NCBI GenBank assembly: GCA_036381895.1
Contig: DASVBY010000081.1
Location: forward strand, 62,001-126,000
Source: JACQFZ01 sp036381895
GTDB taxonomy: Bacteria; Pseudomonadota; Gammaproteobacteria; Acidiferrobacterales; Sulfurifustaceae
DNA: 64,000 nucleotides
Reading direction: 5' to 3'
The first letter of the stretch is position 1. Each line of letters starts with the position of its first letter. The position numbers and the translations under genes are program-made. Of the stretch, positions 18,698 to 28,376 are shown piece by piece. The notes beneath the pieces were generated by a model that was not told the origin of the DNA, made no database searches, and saw only the letters and a list, made by a program, of their open reading frames with translations.

Positions 18698-19546
18698 ATG
18701 ACGTCTGCATCAGGCGATGGTACACAGCTGACCCAGACGCCGCTGCTCGAGGCCCAGGCGCTCTCCATCCGTTTCGGCGGCGTGAAAGCACTGAGCGACG
18801 TCAGCTTCGCGGTGCAGAAGGGGGAGCTCTTCTCCATCATCGGCCCGAACGGCGCGGGCAAGACTTCGCTGCTCAACTGCGTCTCCGGTCGCTATTCGCC
18901 GACCGAAGGACGCATCCTTTTCGAGGGCCGCGACATCACGCGGGTGCCGCCCAACCGGCGCGCCGCATTGGGCATCGGCCGCACGTTCCAGAACCTGGCG
19001 CTCTTCGGGCACATGACGGTGCTCGACAACATCATGGTCGGGCGCCATCATCTCCTGAAGAACAATCTGTTCACGGGCTCGCTTTACTGGTTCGGCGGCG
19101 CGCGCGAGGAAGAGCTCGCGCACCGGCGCGAAGTCGAAGAGATCATCGATTTCCTCGAGATTCAGCACATCCGCAAGGCCGTCGCCGGGACGCTCTCCTA
19201 CGGGCTGCGCAAGCGCGTCGAGCTGGCGCGCGCGATCGCACTCAAGCCCAAGTTGATCCTGCTCGACGAGCCGATGGCGGGCATGAACCTCGAGGAAAAG
19301 GAGGACATGGCGCGCTACATCCTCGACTTGAACGAGGAGTGGAACATGACCGTGGTCATGATCGAGCACGACATGGGCGTGGTAATGGACATTTCGCACC
19401 GGGTCATGGTGCTCGATTTCGGCCGCAAGATCGCCGAAGGGCGGCCCGAGGAAGTGCTCGCGAACGAGCACGTGCGTCGCGCCTATCTCGGCGAGGAGGA
19501 CGAGCTGCTGCGCGCGCCCGAGGACGAATGGAGGGCTACGTCGTGA
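18698..19546 (+). CDS. livG: Liv-type ABC transporter ATP-binding protein
   Basis: A 282-aa cytoplasmic ATPase of a branched-chain-amino-acid-type importer. Walker A is GPNGAGKT, Walker B is LILLDEPMAG, the H-loop is MIEHDMGVVMDIS and the signature is the unusual LSYGLRKRVELARA in place of LSGGQ. The ATG at 18698 follows GGGGAA closely; an in-frame GTG at 18683 is possible. It is first in the operon livG - acyl-CoA ligase - livH - livM - livK - livF - PaaK-like ligase, and its end overlaps the next start. Confidence 0.92.
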   Translation: MTSASGDGTQLTQTPLLEAQALSIRFGGVKALSDVSFAVQKGELFSIIGPNGAGKTSLLNCVSGRYSPTEGRILFEGRDITRVPPNRRAALGIGRTFQNLALFGHMTVLDNIMVGRHHLLKNNLFTGSLYWFGGAREEELAHRREVEEIIDFLEIQHIRKAVAGTLSYGLRKRVELARAIALKPKLILLDEPMAGMNLEEKEDMARYILDLNEEWNMTVVMIEHDMGVVMDISHRVMVLDFGRKIAEGRPEEVLANEHVRRAYLGEEDELLRAPEDEWRATS

Positions 19547-21468
19547 CGGCAGACACGTTTCCGAAGTTGCTCGAGCGCAACGCGGCCGAGTACCCGGACG
19601 AGATCGCGATGCGCGAGAAGGAGTTCGGGATCTGGCGCGAGTACACCTGGCGGCACGTGGCGCAGCGCGTGCGCGTGCGCACCTACGGGCTGCGCCGCCT
19701 CGGGGTCGCGCGCGGCGACGTCGTCGGGCTCATCGGCGACAACCGGCCCGACTGGGTATGCAGCGAAATCGCGGCGCACGCGCTCGGGGCGATGAGCCTC
19801 GGCATGTACCGCGAGTCGCTCGACGAAGAGGTCGCCTACCTCATCAACCATGCCGGGGTGCAGGTCGTGCTCGCCGAGGACGAGGAGCAGGTGGACAAGC
19901 TGCTCGGGCTCGGCGACCGCATTCCGAGCGTGCGGCACATCGTCTATTCCGACCCGCGCGGCATGCGCAAGTACCGCGACGAGCGGCTGATTGCGCTCGC
20001 GGCGCTCGACCGCCTCGGCGCTGCCGACGCCGCGGCCGAGCCGGGGCTGTACGACGAGCTCGTCGCGGCGACGCGAGGCGAGGACGTGGCGGTGCTCTGC
20101 ACCACCTCCGGCACCACGGCGCATCCGAAGCTCGCGATGCTGCCGGCCGGGCGCATCATCCGCCACTGCGAGTGGTACCTCAACGTCGACCCCAAGGACG
20201 CGCAGGACGAGTACGTGTCGGTGCTGCCGCTGCCGTGGATCATGGAGCAGATTTACGCGCTCGGAAAATTCCTCTTATGCCGCATGCGGGTGAACTTCGT
20301 CGAGGAGCCCGAGACCACGATGGCCGATCTGCGCGAGATCGGGCCGACGTTCCTGCTGCTGGCACCGCGGGTCTGGGAGCAGATCGCGGCCGACGTGCGT
20401 GCGCGCATCATGGATTCCTCGCCGCTCAAGCGCGCGCTCTACGCCTTCGGCATGAAGCTCGGCATGGCGGCGCTCGCCAAGGGCCGGCGCTCGCGCCTGG
20501 CGGATCTGCTGCTGTTCCGGGCGCTGCGCGACCGCCTCGGCTTCTCGCGCCTGCGCTCGGCGGCGACGGGCGGGGCGGCGCTCGGACCCGACACGTTCCG
20601 CTTCTTCCTCGCGCTCGGCGTGCCGCTGCGCCAGCTCTACGGGCAGACGGAGCTCATGGGCGCCTACACCATCCATCCGCCCGGGGAGGTGGACTTCGAC
20701 ACCGTCGGCGTCCCGTTCGATCGGGACATCGAGATCCGGATCGATCAGCCGGACAAGAACGGTGTGGGCGAGATCGTCACGCGCCACGCGAACATCTTCC
20801 TCGGCTACTACCGGGACGAGGCCGCGACCGCCAAGGACCTGCGGGCGGACGGCTGGATGCACACGGGCGACGCCGGCTACTTCGACGCCAAGGGCCACCT
20901 CGTCGTCATCGACCGCGTGCGCGACATGGCGGTCACGGCGCACGGCGACCGCTTCTCGCCGCAGTACATCGAGAACAAGCTCAAGTTCAGCCCCTACATC
21001 GCCGAGGCCGTCATCATCGGGCACCAGCGCGATTTCCTCGCGGCGATCATCTGCATCCGCTTCTCGATCGTCTCGAAGTGGGCGGAGAAGAACCGCATCG
21101 CGTTCACCACCTATACCGACCTCTCGGCGAAGCCGGCGGTGTACGACCTGCTGCGGCGCGAGGTGGAACAGGTGAACGCGGCGCTGCCGCCGGCGCAGCG
21201 CATCCGCAAGTTCCTGCTGCTCTACAAGGAGCTCGATGCGGACGACGGCGAGCTCACGCGCACGCGCAAGGTGCGCCGCGGCGTCATCGCCGAGAAGTAC
21301 GGCGACATCATCCAGGCGATCTACCAGGGGCGCGAGGAGATCGACATCGACACCGTGATCACGTTCCAGGACGGCACCAAACAGCGCGTGCGCACCCGCC
21401 TCAAGGTGGTCGACGTCGGCGCCCCCGAACCGGTCGCGCCGAGCGCGCTGCGCGAGCGCGCCGCCTGA
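19543..21468 (+). CDS. AMP-dependent acyl-CoA synthetase (long-chain-type)
   Basis: A 641-aa adenylate-forming ligase activating a carboxylic acid to its CoA thioester. P-loop motif CTTSGTTAHPKLA, A5-type YGQTELMGAYT, and DGWMHTGDAGYFDAKGHLVVIDR are visible, as in long-chain acyl-CoA synthetases. The GTG at 19543 has GGAGGG at 19530-19535 and overlaps the livG stop as GTGA; an upstream ATG at 19528 would include that ribosome site. Placed between livG and livH, it suggests that the transporter imports an organic acid rather than an amino acid. Confidence 0.9.
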   Translation: MTADTFPKLLERNAAEYPDEIAMREKEFGIWREYTWRHVAQRVRVRTYGLRRLGVARGDVVGLIGDNRPDWVCSEIAAHALGAMSLGMYRESLDEEVAYLINHAGVQVVLAEDEEQVDKLLGLGDRIPSVRHIVYSDPRGMRKYRDERLIALAALDRLGAADAAAEPGLYDELVAATRGEDVAVLCTTSGTTAHPKLAMLPAGRIIRHCEWYLNVDPKDAQDEYVSVLPLPWIMEQIYALGKFLLCRMRVNFVEEPETTMADLREIGPTFLLLAPRVWEQIAADVRARIMDSSPLKRALYAFGMKLGMAALAKGRRSRLADLLLFRALRDRLGFSRLRSAATGGAALGPDTFRFFLALGVPLRQLYGQTELMGAYTIHPPGEVDFDTVGVPFDRDIEIRIDQPDKNGVGEIVTRHANIFLGYYRDEAATAKDLRADGWMHTGDAGYFDAKGHLVVIDRVRDMAVTAHGDRFSPQYIENKLKFSPYIAEAVIIGHQRDFLAAIICIRFSIVSKWAEKNRIAFTTYTDLSAKPAVYDLLRREVEQVNAALPPAQRIRKFLLLYKELDADDGELTRTRKVRRGVIAEKYGDIIQAIYQGREEIDIDTVITFQDGTKQRVRTRLKVVDVGAPEPVAPSALRERAA

Positions 21469-21478
21469 CGGGGGAACA

Positions 21479-22372
21479 ATGGATACCCAGCTGCTGCTGC
21501 AACTGCTGCTGAACGGCCTCATCGTCGGCACGCTCTACGGCGTGGTCGCGATGTGCTTCGTGCTGATCTACAAGGCGAGCCAGGTGGTGAACTTCGCGCA
21601 GGGCGAGTTCCTGCTGGTAGGCGCCTGGGTCTGCTGGTGGCTGCTCACCAGCTACCCGCTGCCGTTCTACGCGGCGTTCCTCATCACGCTCGCGTTCATG
21701 ATGGCGTTCGGGCTGCTGCTGCAGGTGGTGGTGCTGCGGCCGCTCATCGGCGAGCCCGTCATTTCGGTCATCATGGTCACGATCGGGCTGTCGATCTTCT
21801 TCCAGGCGCTGATGAAGTGGATGTTCGGCGTATTCGCGAAGCCGTTCCCGCCGATCTTCGCCGCGCAGACCGTCGACGTGCTCGGCCTGCAGGTGCAGAC
21901 CGTGTACGTCATGTCGCTCGCCGTGAGCCTGCTGATCATGGTGGGCTTCGCCTGGTTCTTCAAGTTCTCGCGCATGGGTCTCGCCATGCGCGCCGTGGCG
22001 TTCGATCAGCAGGCGGCGCAGTCGCTCGGGGTGTCGGTGCGCACGGTGTTCGCGCTGTCCTGGGGCATTTCCGCGATGGTATCGGCGGTCGCCGGCGTCG
22101 TCGTCGGCGTGGTCAACGGGGTGTCGTCGGCGCTGTCGTTCTTCGGCATCAAGGTGTTTCCGGTGGTGATCCTCGGCGGCCTCGACTCCATCGTCGGCGC
22201 GGTCATCGGCGGCATCATCGTCGGGCTGCTCGAGAACGTGGCGCATTACTTCGACAGCCAGTTCCTGCACTGGGGCAACCTGTACGAGGTCGCGCCGTTC
22301 TACGTGCTGATCGTGATCCTCATGATCTGGCCGTACGGGCTGTTCGGCACCCGGGACATCGAGCGCGTCTGA
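21479..22372 (+). CDS. livH: Liv-type ABC transporter permease (LivH)
   Basis: A 297-aa inner-membrane permease with about eight hydrophobic segments. The N-terminus has LLNGLIVGTLYGVVAM and the signature KASQVVNFAQGEF of the LivH family. GGGGAA lies about 6 nt before the ATG. Its stop overlaps the livM start (TGATG at 22370-22374), indicating coupled translation with the second permease. Confidence 0.93.
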   Translation: MDTQLLLQLLLNGLIVGTLYGVVAMCFVLIYKASQVVNFAQGEFLLVGAWVCWWLLTSYPLPFYAAFLITLAFMMAFGLLLQVVVLRPLIGEPVISVIMVTIGLSIFFQALMKWMFGVFAKPFPPIFAAQTVDVLGLQVQTVYVMSLAVSLLIMVGFAWFFKFSRMGLAMRAVAFDQQAAQSLGVSVRTVFALSWGISAMVSAVAGVVVGVVNGVSSALSFFGIKVFPVVILGGLDSIVGAVIGGIIVGLLENVAHYFDSQFLHWGNLYEVAPFYVLIVILMIWPYGLFGTRDIERV

Positions 22373-23448
22373 TGACGAGCGTTGCCTACGATCGCCCGAG
22401 CGGCGACTTCAAGACCAGCTACGGGGCGGACACGACGATCTTCCCGACGCGCACCTCGGCGGCGTTCTGCGTCGCCGGCATCGCGCTGGTCGCGGCGGCG
22501 CCGCTCTACCTCGACAAGTACGGCCTCAGCATCCTGATCCAGATCGGCTACCTCGGCATCGCCGCGCTCGGGCTCAACATACTCGTCGGCTTCACCGGGC
22601 AGATCTCGATCGGGCACGCGGTGTTCTTCGGCTTCGGCGCGTTCGCGTCCGCCTACCTCAACAACAACTTCGGCGTGCCGGTGTTCTTAGCGATCCCGCT
22701 CGCCGGGCTCGCGACGACCGTGGTCGGGCTCGTGTTCGGCATCCCGGCGGCGCGCCTCAAGGGCCTGTACCTCGCGATCGCGACGCTCGCGGCGCAGTTC
22801 ATCCTCCAGGACTTCTTCGCGCGCGCCACGTGGTTCACCGGCGGCGTCGCCGGAACCCCGGCGGAGAGCCTGAGCGTCTTCGGCTACGCCTTCAATACCG
22901 ACGCGCGCTACCTGTACGTGGTGCTCGCGTACGTGGTGGTCATGTACCTGCTCGCGACCAACCTCATGCGTACGCGCGACGGGCGCGCGCTGGTGGCGGT
23001 GCGCGACCACTATCTCTCGGCCGAGATGATGGGGGTGAATCTCACCAAGTACCGCACGATGTCGTTCGGCGTGTCGTCGTTCTACGCCGGCATCGGCGGC
23101 GCGCTCTACGCACACTATCTCGGTTTCGTGTCGGTCGAGGGCTTTACGATCCTGTTCTCGATCCAGTTCCTCGCGATGATCATCATCGGCGGGCTCGGAT
23201 CGATCATGGGCACGCTCATGGGCACGGCGTTCATGGTGCTGCTGCCCGAGGTCATGGCCGCGCTCGCGGGACAGCTCGCCGGCAGCCCGATCGACCGGGC
23301 GCTCGGGCTGAACGAGGGCATCGCCTTCCTGCGCGAGATGGCGATCGGCGCGGTCATCATTCTGTTCCTCATTTTCGAGCCGGATGGGCTGGCGCATCGC
23401 TGGCGCCAGATTCGCGCGTACTTCAAGCTGTACCCGTTCTCGTATTGA
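22372..23448 (+). CDS. livM: Liv-type ABC transporter permease (LivM)
   Basis: A 358-aa inner-membrane permease pairing with LivH. Family motifs are LGLNILVGFTGQISIGHAVF, FGIPAARLKGLYLAIATLA and, near the C-terminus, IIIGGLGSIMGTLMG. The ATG overlaps the livH stop by one base. A hydrophilic segment of about 30 residues precedes the first membrane span. Confidence 0.93.
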   Translation: MTSVAYDRPSGDFKTSYGADTTIFPTRTSAAFCVAGIALVAAAPLYLDKYGLSILIQIGYLGIAALGLNILVGFTGQISIGHAVFFGFGAFASAYLNNNFGVPVFLAIPLAGLATTVVGLVFGIPAARLKGLYLAIATLAAQFILQDFFARATWFTGGVAGTPAESLSVFGYAFNTDARYLYVVLAYVVVMYLLATNLMRTRDGRALVAVRDHYLSAEMMGVNLTKYRTMSFGVSSFYAGIGGALYAHYLGFVSVEGFTILFSIQFLAMIIIGGLGSIMGTLMGTAFMVLLPEVMAALAGQLAGSPIDRALGLNEGIAFLREMAIGAVIILFLIFEPDGLAHRWRQIRAYFKLYPFSY

Positions 23449-23477
23449 CCGAACGACAACTCATAGGAGAACCCGAC

Positions 23478-24761
23478 ATGCGCAATACCGGTCACGTACT
23501 CCGCGCCGCATTCGCGGGCGCGGCGCTCGCGGCGGCGGCCTGGGTGCCCGCCGCTGCGCAGGACATCCACGTGGGACACCTGGCGGACTACAGCGGCGCG
23601 ACCTCGGACGTGGGTACGCCGTACGGTCAGGGCGTCGCCGACACGATCGCCTGGATCAATGCGAACGGCGGCATCGGCGGCCGCAAGATCGCCGCGGAGA
23701 CGATCGACTACTCCTACCAGGTGCCGCGCGCGGTCTCGGCGTACAAGGGCTGGGCCGGCCGCGTGGTCGCGATCCAGGGCTGGGGCACGGCCGATACCGA
23801 AGCGCTGGTCGCGTTCGTGAGCAAGGACAAGATTCCGTACTACTCCGCTTCGTACTCCGCGGCGCTCACCGATCCGGCCGGCGGCTCCAAGGCCGACAAG
23901 CCGGCGCCGTACAACTTCTTCTACGGCCCGTCGTACTCGGACGCCGCGCGCGCCATGGTGCAGTGGGCGGCCGAGGACTGGAAGAAGAAGGGCGGTAAGG
24001 GCAAGCCCAAGTACGTGCACATGGGCGCGAACCACCCGTACCCGAATGCGCCCAAGGCGGCGGCGGAGGCCTACGCCAGGGAGCTCGGCTTCGAAGTGCT
24101 GCCCGCGATTCAGTTCGCGCTCACGCCCGGCGACTACACCGCGCAGTGCCTGACGCTCAAGCAGGCCGGCGCCAACTATGCGTATCTCGGCAACACCGCC
24201 GGCTCGAACATCTCGGTGCTCAAGGCGTGCCATGCCGCCGGCGTGAAGGTGCAGTTCCTCGGCAACGTCTGGGGCATGGACGAGAACGCCATGAAGGCCG
24301 CGGGCGAGGCCGCCGACGGCGTCGTGTTCCCGGTGCGCACCGGCGCGATCTGGAACGACGACGTGCCCGGGATGAAGCTCATGAAGGCGATCTCGAAGAT
24401 GTCCGATCCTTCGGGCACCGCGTACCGGCCGATCCACTATCTCGCCGGCGCCTGCACCGTGCTCTACATGAAGGAGGCGATGGAGTGGGCCGCGAACAAC
24501 GGCGGCATCAGCGGCGAGAGCATCAAGAAGGGGATGGAAACCCGCGAGAACTGGGTGCCGAAGGGCGCCGAGGGCGTGTGCAAGCCGTCGACCTGGAGTG
24601 CGAAGGATCACCGGCCGACGCTCGAGGTGGAGCTCTATCGGGCGAGCGTCAAGGGCCCGACCGATGCCGCGGTTCCCGAGCTGATCGAGAGCGGCGCGAT
24701 CAAGATGACGAAGATCGCGACCGTCAAGCTGCCGCGCAAGCAGGAGTGGCTCGGCTGGTGA
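23478..24761 (+). CDS. livK: Periplasmic substrate-binding protein of the Liv-type transporter
   Basis: A 427-aa type I periplasmic-binding protein. Residues 1-27 form a Sec signal peptide ending VPAAAQ before DIHVGHLADYSG. The ATG has AGGAGA 8 nt upstream. The family features GVADTIAWINANGGIGGRK and the two-lobed architecture match the aromatic/organic-acid-binding branch of LivK-like proteins, longer than amino-acid binders (about 370 aa). Substrate unknown; the flanking acyl-CoA ligases suggest a carboxylic acid. A half site CGACAA occurs at 23454-23459, just upstream. Confidence 0.92.
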   Translation: MRNTGHVLRAAFAGAALAAAAWVPAAAQDIHVGHLADYSGATSDVGTPYGQGVADTIAWINANGGIGGRKIAAETIDYSYQVPRAVSAYKGWAGRVVAIQGWGTADTEALVAFVSKDKIPYYSASYSAALTDPAGGSKADKPAPYNFFYGPSYSDAARAMVQWAAEDWKKKGGKGKPKYVHMGANHPYPNAPKAAAEAYARELGFEVLPAIQFALTPGDYTAQCLTLKQAGANYAYLGNTAGSNISVLKACHAAGVKVQFLGNVWGMDENAMKAAGEAADGVVFPVRTGAIWNDDVPGMKLMKAISKMSDPSGTAYRPIHYLAGACTVLYMKEAMEWAANNGGISGESIKKGMETRENWVPKGAEGVCKPSTWSAKDHRPTLEVELYRASVKGPTDAAVPELIESGAIKMTKIATVKLPRKQEWLGW

Positions 24762-24794
24762 GCCCGGATCGCGCAATCGCGGCGCGAGGTGGTC

Positions 24795-25631
24795 ATGGCG
24801 CAGCCGCACCGCGCTGAGCGGGCGGGCGCGGCGGCAGCCGCCGCCGCGCCGCTGCTCGCGCTCAACAACGTCGAGGTCGTGTACAACGAGGTCATCCTCG
24901 TGCTGCGCGGCCTGAGCCTCAAGGTCCCCGAAGGGCAGATCGTGGCGCTGCTCGGCGCGAACGGCGCCGGGAAATCGACCGCACTCAAGGCGATCTCGGG
25001 CCTGCTCAAGGCGGAGGACGGCGAGGTCACCCGCGGCGACATCACGTTCGCGGGCGAGCGCATCAACGGGCTCGAGCCGGATGCGATCGTGCGCCGCGGC
25101 ATCTTCCAGGTCATGGAAGGGCGGCGCATCATCGCCGATATGACCGTGGCGGAGAACCTGCGGCTCGGCGCGTTCACCCGCGGCGGCGCGGACGTGCGCG
25201 CGGACATGGAGCGCGTCTATGCCTACTTCCCGCGGCTGCGCGAGCGCACGGGCCTCGCCGGCTACCTCTCGGGCGGCGAGCAGCAGATGCTCGCGATCGG
25301 GCGCGCGCTCATGGCGCGGCCGAAGCTCATTCTGATGGACGAGCCCTCGATGGGTCTGTCGCCGCTCCTCGTGCGGGAGGTGTTCGGCATCATCGAGCGC
25401 CTCAATCGCGAGCTCGGCGTGACGATCCTGCTCGTCGAGCAGAACGCGCGCGCCGCATTGCAGATCGCCCACTACGGCTACGTCATGGAGCAGGGCAAGG
25501 TGGTGCTCGACGGCACCGCCGAGGCGCTCGCGAACAACGAGGACGTGAAGGAGTTCTACCTCGGCGGGAGCGGCGAGCGGAAATCGTTCAAGAACATCAA
25601 ATCCTTCAAGCGGCGCAAGCGCTGGCTGTAG
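24795..25631 (+). CDS. livF: Liv-type ABC transporter ATP-binding protein
   Basis: A 278-aa ATPase, partner of LivG. It has Walker A GANGAGKS, signature YLSGGEQQMLAIGRAL, Walker B LILMDEPSMG and EQNARAALQIA typical of LivF. The ATG at 24795 follows GAGGTGG; an in-frame GTG at 24789 is possible. The C-terminal tail is lysine-rich (KSFKNIKSFKRRKRW), longer than in E. coli LivF. Confidence 0.93.
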   Translation: MAQPHRAERAGAAAAAAAPLLALNNVEVVYNEVILVLRGLSLKVPEGQIVALLGANGAGKSTALKAISGLLKAEDGEVTRGDITFAGERINGLEPDAIVRRGIFQVMEGRRIIADMTVAENLRLGAFTRGGADVRADMERVYAYFPRLRERTGLAGYLSGGEQQMLAIGRALMARPKLILMDEPSMGLSPLLVREVFGIIERLNRELGVTILLVEQNARAALQIAHYGYVMEQGKVVLDGTAEALANNEDVKEFYLGGSGERKSFKNIKSFKRRKRWL

Positions 25632-25771
25632 CGCTGCCCGCAGATGCGGCGCCGGCGGGGACGGCGCAGGACCGCCGCCCGAGGTCGCGGCGTGTTGCCG
25701 GCGGTCGGAGTCACGAGGATGGTACGCGGCGGCGAGCCGCCGGGCCGCCGCGCGCGGAGGACATGCGTGTC

Positions 25772-27010
25772 ATGAGCCACTTTGACGCCCTCGAAACACG
25801 GGATCCCGAAGAGCGCGAGCGCGCGCTGTTCGCCGCGCTGCCGGAGCTGCTCGCCAAGGCCAAGCGCAGCGCGCCGTTCTTCGCGGAGCGGCTCGCGGAC
25901 ATCGAGCCCGAGGACATCACGAGCCGCGAGGCGCTCGCGCGGCTGCCGGTCACGCGCAAGAGCGAGCTGCACGCGCTGCAGCGGCGGCAGCTGCCGTTCG
26001 GCGGTATGACCACGGTCGCGCCCGGCGCCCTCGGCAAGATCTTCGTCTCGCCCGGGCCGATCTACGACCCGGAAGCGCGGCACGCGGACTACTGGCGGCT
26101 CGCGCGCTCGCTCTACGCGGCGGGATTTCGCGCGGGCGACCTCGTGCAGAACTGCTTCTCCTACCATCTGACGCCCGCGGGCTCGATGCTCGAGAGCGGC
26201 CTGCTCGCGCTCGGCTGCGCGGTCATTCCGGGCGGCGTCGGGCAGACGGAGCTGCAGGTTGCGACCATGGCGGACCTGCGTCCGGCCGGCTACACCGGGA
26301 CGCCGTCGTTCCTGCGGATACTGCTCGAGAAGGCCGACGAGCTCGGGCACGACTTCGGCTTCCTCAAGAAGGCGCTCGTGTCCGGCGAAGCCTTCCCGCC
26401 GTCGCTGCGCGATGCGCTGATCGCCCGCGGCGTGCAGGCGTTCCAGGCGTATGCGAGCGCGGATCTCGGGGCGATCGCCTACGAGACCGAAGCGCGCGAG
26501 GGGCTCGTGGTCGACGAAGGCGTGATTGTCGAGATCGTGCGCCCGGGGACGGGCGAGCCGGTTCCGGCGGGCGAAGTCGGCGAAGTCGTGGTCACCGTAT
26601 TCAACGAGACTTATCCCCTCATCCGGTTCGGGACGGGCGACCTGTCGGCCGTGCTGCCGGGTCTGAGCCCCTGCGGGCGAACGAACATGCGCATCAAGGG
26701 GTGGATGGGGCGCGCCGACCAGACCACCAAGGTCCGCGGCCTGTTCGTGCATCCGCACCAGATCGCCGACGTGGTGCGGCGTTTCCCGGTGATCCGCCGC
26801 GCGCGCGTAGTCGTCGACTCGCTCGACGGCGCGGACCGCATGCGCGTGCTGTGCGCGCTCGACGGCGCGAGCGCCCCGGAGGGCCTGAAGCAGCAGGTCG
26901 AGAACGCGGTGCGCGACGTCACCCGCCTGCGCGGCGAGGTGGAGTTCGTGGAAGCCAGCGCGCTCCCGAACGACGGCAAGGTGATCGAGGACCTGCGCAA
27001 GGTGAGCTGA
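25772..27010 (+). CDS. PaaK-like phenylacetate-CoA ligase homologue
   Basis: A 412-aa adenylate-forming protein of the phenylacetate-CoA ligase family. The start MSHFDALETRDPEERE is characteristic. The ATG at 25772 lies 11 nt after GGAGG; another ATG at 25763 is only 2 nt after it. C-terminal family motifs are present: IRFGTGDLSAVLPG, RIKGWMGRADQTTKVRGLFVHP and the late lysine in LPNDGKVIEDL. The expected Ser/Thr/Gly-rich AMP-binding loop is not visible; the region reads GKIFVSPGPIYDPEA. It may be a diverged ligase or no longer adenylate. Last gene of the transporter operon. Confidence 0.85.
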   Translation: MSHFDALETRDPEERERALFAALPELLAKAKRSAPFFAERLADIEPEDITSREALARLPVTRKSELHALQRRQLPFGGMTTVAPGALGKIFVSPGPIYDPEARHADYWRLARSLYAAGFRAGDLVQNCFSYHLTPAGSMLESGLLALGCAVIPGGVGQTELQVATMADLRPAGYTGTPSFLRILLEKADELGHDFGFLKKALVSGEAFPPSLRDALIARGVQAFQAYASADLGAIAYETEAREGLVVDEGVIVEIVRPGTGEPVPAGEVGEVVVTVFNETYPLIRFGTGDLSAVLPGLSPCGRTNMRIKGWMGRADQTTKVRGLFVHPHQIADVVRRFPVIRRARVVVDSLDGADRMRVLCALDGASAPEGLKQQVENAVRDVTRLRGEVEFVEASALPNDGKVIEDLRKVS

Positions 27011-27260
27011 CCGCCCGCCGCCCCCGCCTGCGCTGCAGGCCTTCCGGCGCACGGGCGACGTGCGCCGTTACTGATCGGGAAACCGCCCTGGCGGCCGGGT
27101 CGTCCCCGGGATGGGCGGATCGGCACAAACCGAGCCGGCGCGCCGCGAAGGAACGATACGCCCGCAACCAAATCCCAAAAAGCGTAAACTGGGCGCACGG
27201 GCGGCGTCCGGCGGCGCCGCCGTGTCGCGTAACAGCCGCAGCTGCATAGGGAGATGACGC

Positions 27261-28376
27261 ATGCGGGACAATCCGTTGTTGAAGCTACACGCGCTCGGGC
27301 AGAGCATCTGGCTCGATTTCATCAACCGCGAGCTGCTGCGCAGCGGAACGCTGCAGCGGCTCATCGAGGCCGACGGCCTCGCCGGCCTCACATCGAACCC
27401 CGCGATCTTCGCCAAGGCGATCGGGCAGACCGGGCAGTACGACGAGGCGATCCGTGCGCGACTCGGGGAGCGCCTCGACACCAAGGCGCTCTACGAGGCG
27501 CTGGCGCTCGAAGACGTGCAGGCGGCCGCCGACACCTTCGGCCCCGTGTACAGCGCGACGCGCGGGCGCGACGGCTACGTCAGCCTCGAAGTGTCGCCGC
27601 ACCTCGCGGACGACGCGGCGGCGACCGTCGAGGAGGCGCGGCGTCTATGGGCGGCGTTCGACCGTCCGAACGCCATGATCAAGGTTCCGGCGACGCGCGC
27701 CGGCCTCGAGGCGATCCGGACGCTGATCGCCGAAGGGATCAACGTCAACGTCACGCTCATCTTCGGGGTCGCGCGCTACCGCGAAGTCGTCGAGGCGTTC
27801 CTCGCGGGCCTCGAGGCGCGCGCCGCGGCCGGCGGGCCGATCGACGGCATCGCCTCGGTCGCGAGCTTCTTCCTGAGCCGCATCGATACGCTGGTCGACG
27901 CGCGCCTCGATGCCATCGACAGCGAGGAAGCGCACGCTTTGCGCGGCCAGGCGGCGATCGCCTCGGCGCGGCTCGCCTATCAGCAGTACAAGCAGTGGAC
28001 CGCGAGCGAGCGCTGGCGCCGCCTGGCGGAGCAGGGGGCGCAGCCGCAGCGGCTGCTCTGGGCCTCGACCTCGACCAAGGACCCGCGCTACAGCGACATC
28101 AAGTACGTGGAGGCGCTGATCGGCCCGGAGACCGTGAACACCGTGCCGCCGGAAACGCTCGCCGCCTACCGCGAGCGCGGGCGTCCGGCGCTGCGGCTCG
28201 AGACCGATCTGCTCGAGGCGATGGCGCTGCCGGCCGCGCTCGAGCGCCTCGGCGTGTCGCTCGATGCCGCGAGCGTCGAGCTCGAGCGCGAAGGCGTACG
28301 CAAGTTCGTCGAACCCTTCGACGAGCTGCTCGGCGCGCTCGGCGAGCGCGCGCGGCTGCTGCAAGCGCGCGCATGA
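27261..28376 (+). CDS. tal: Transaldolase
   Basis: A 371-aa class I aldolase of the pentose phosphate pathway, of the longer bacterial type. TSNPAIFAKAIG is near residue 45, the Schiff-base lysine lies in NAMIKVPATRAG, and NVTLIFGVARY and ASTSTKDPRYSDIKYVE follow. GGGAG lies about 8 nt before the ATG. The gene starts an operon with the GH65/phosphoglucomutase fusion, whose ATG overlaps its stop codon. Confidence 0.93.
   Translation: MRDNPLLKLHALGQSIWLDFINRELLRSGTLQRLIEADGLAGLTSNPAIFAKAIGQTGQYDEAIRARLGERLDTKALYEALALEDVQAAADTFGPVYSATRGRDGYVSLEVSPHLADDAAATVEEARRLWAAFDRPNAMIKVPATRAGLEAIRTLIAEGINVNVTLIFGVARYREVVEAFLAGLEARAAAGGPIDGIASVASFFLSRIDTLVDARLDAIDSEEAHALRGQAAIASARLAYQQYKQWTASERWRRLAEQGAQPQRLLWASTSTKDPRYSDIKYVEALIGPETVNTVPPETLAAYRERGRPALRLETDLLEAMALPAALERLGVSLDAASVELEREGVRKFVEPFDELLGALGERARLLQARA

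Noticed and set aside
23448..23460. TTGACCGAACGACAA before livK as a third Crp/Fnr site
   Set aside because: Only one half (CGACAA) matches, it lies inside an operon and overlaps the livM stop; not convincing by eye.
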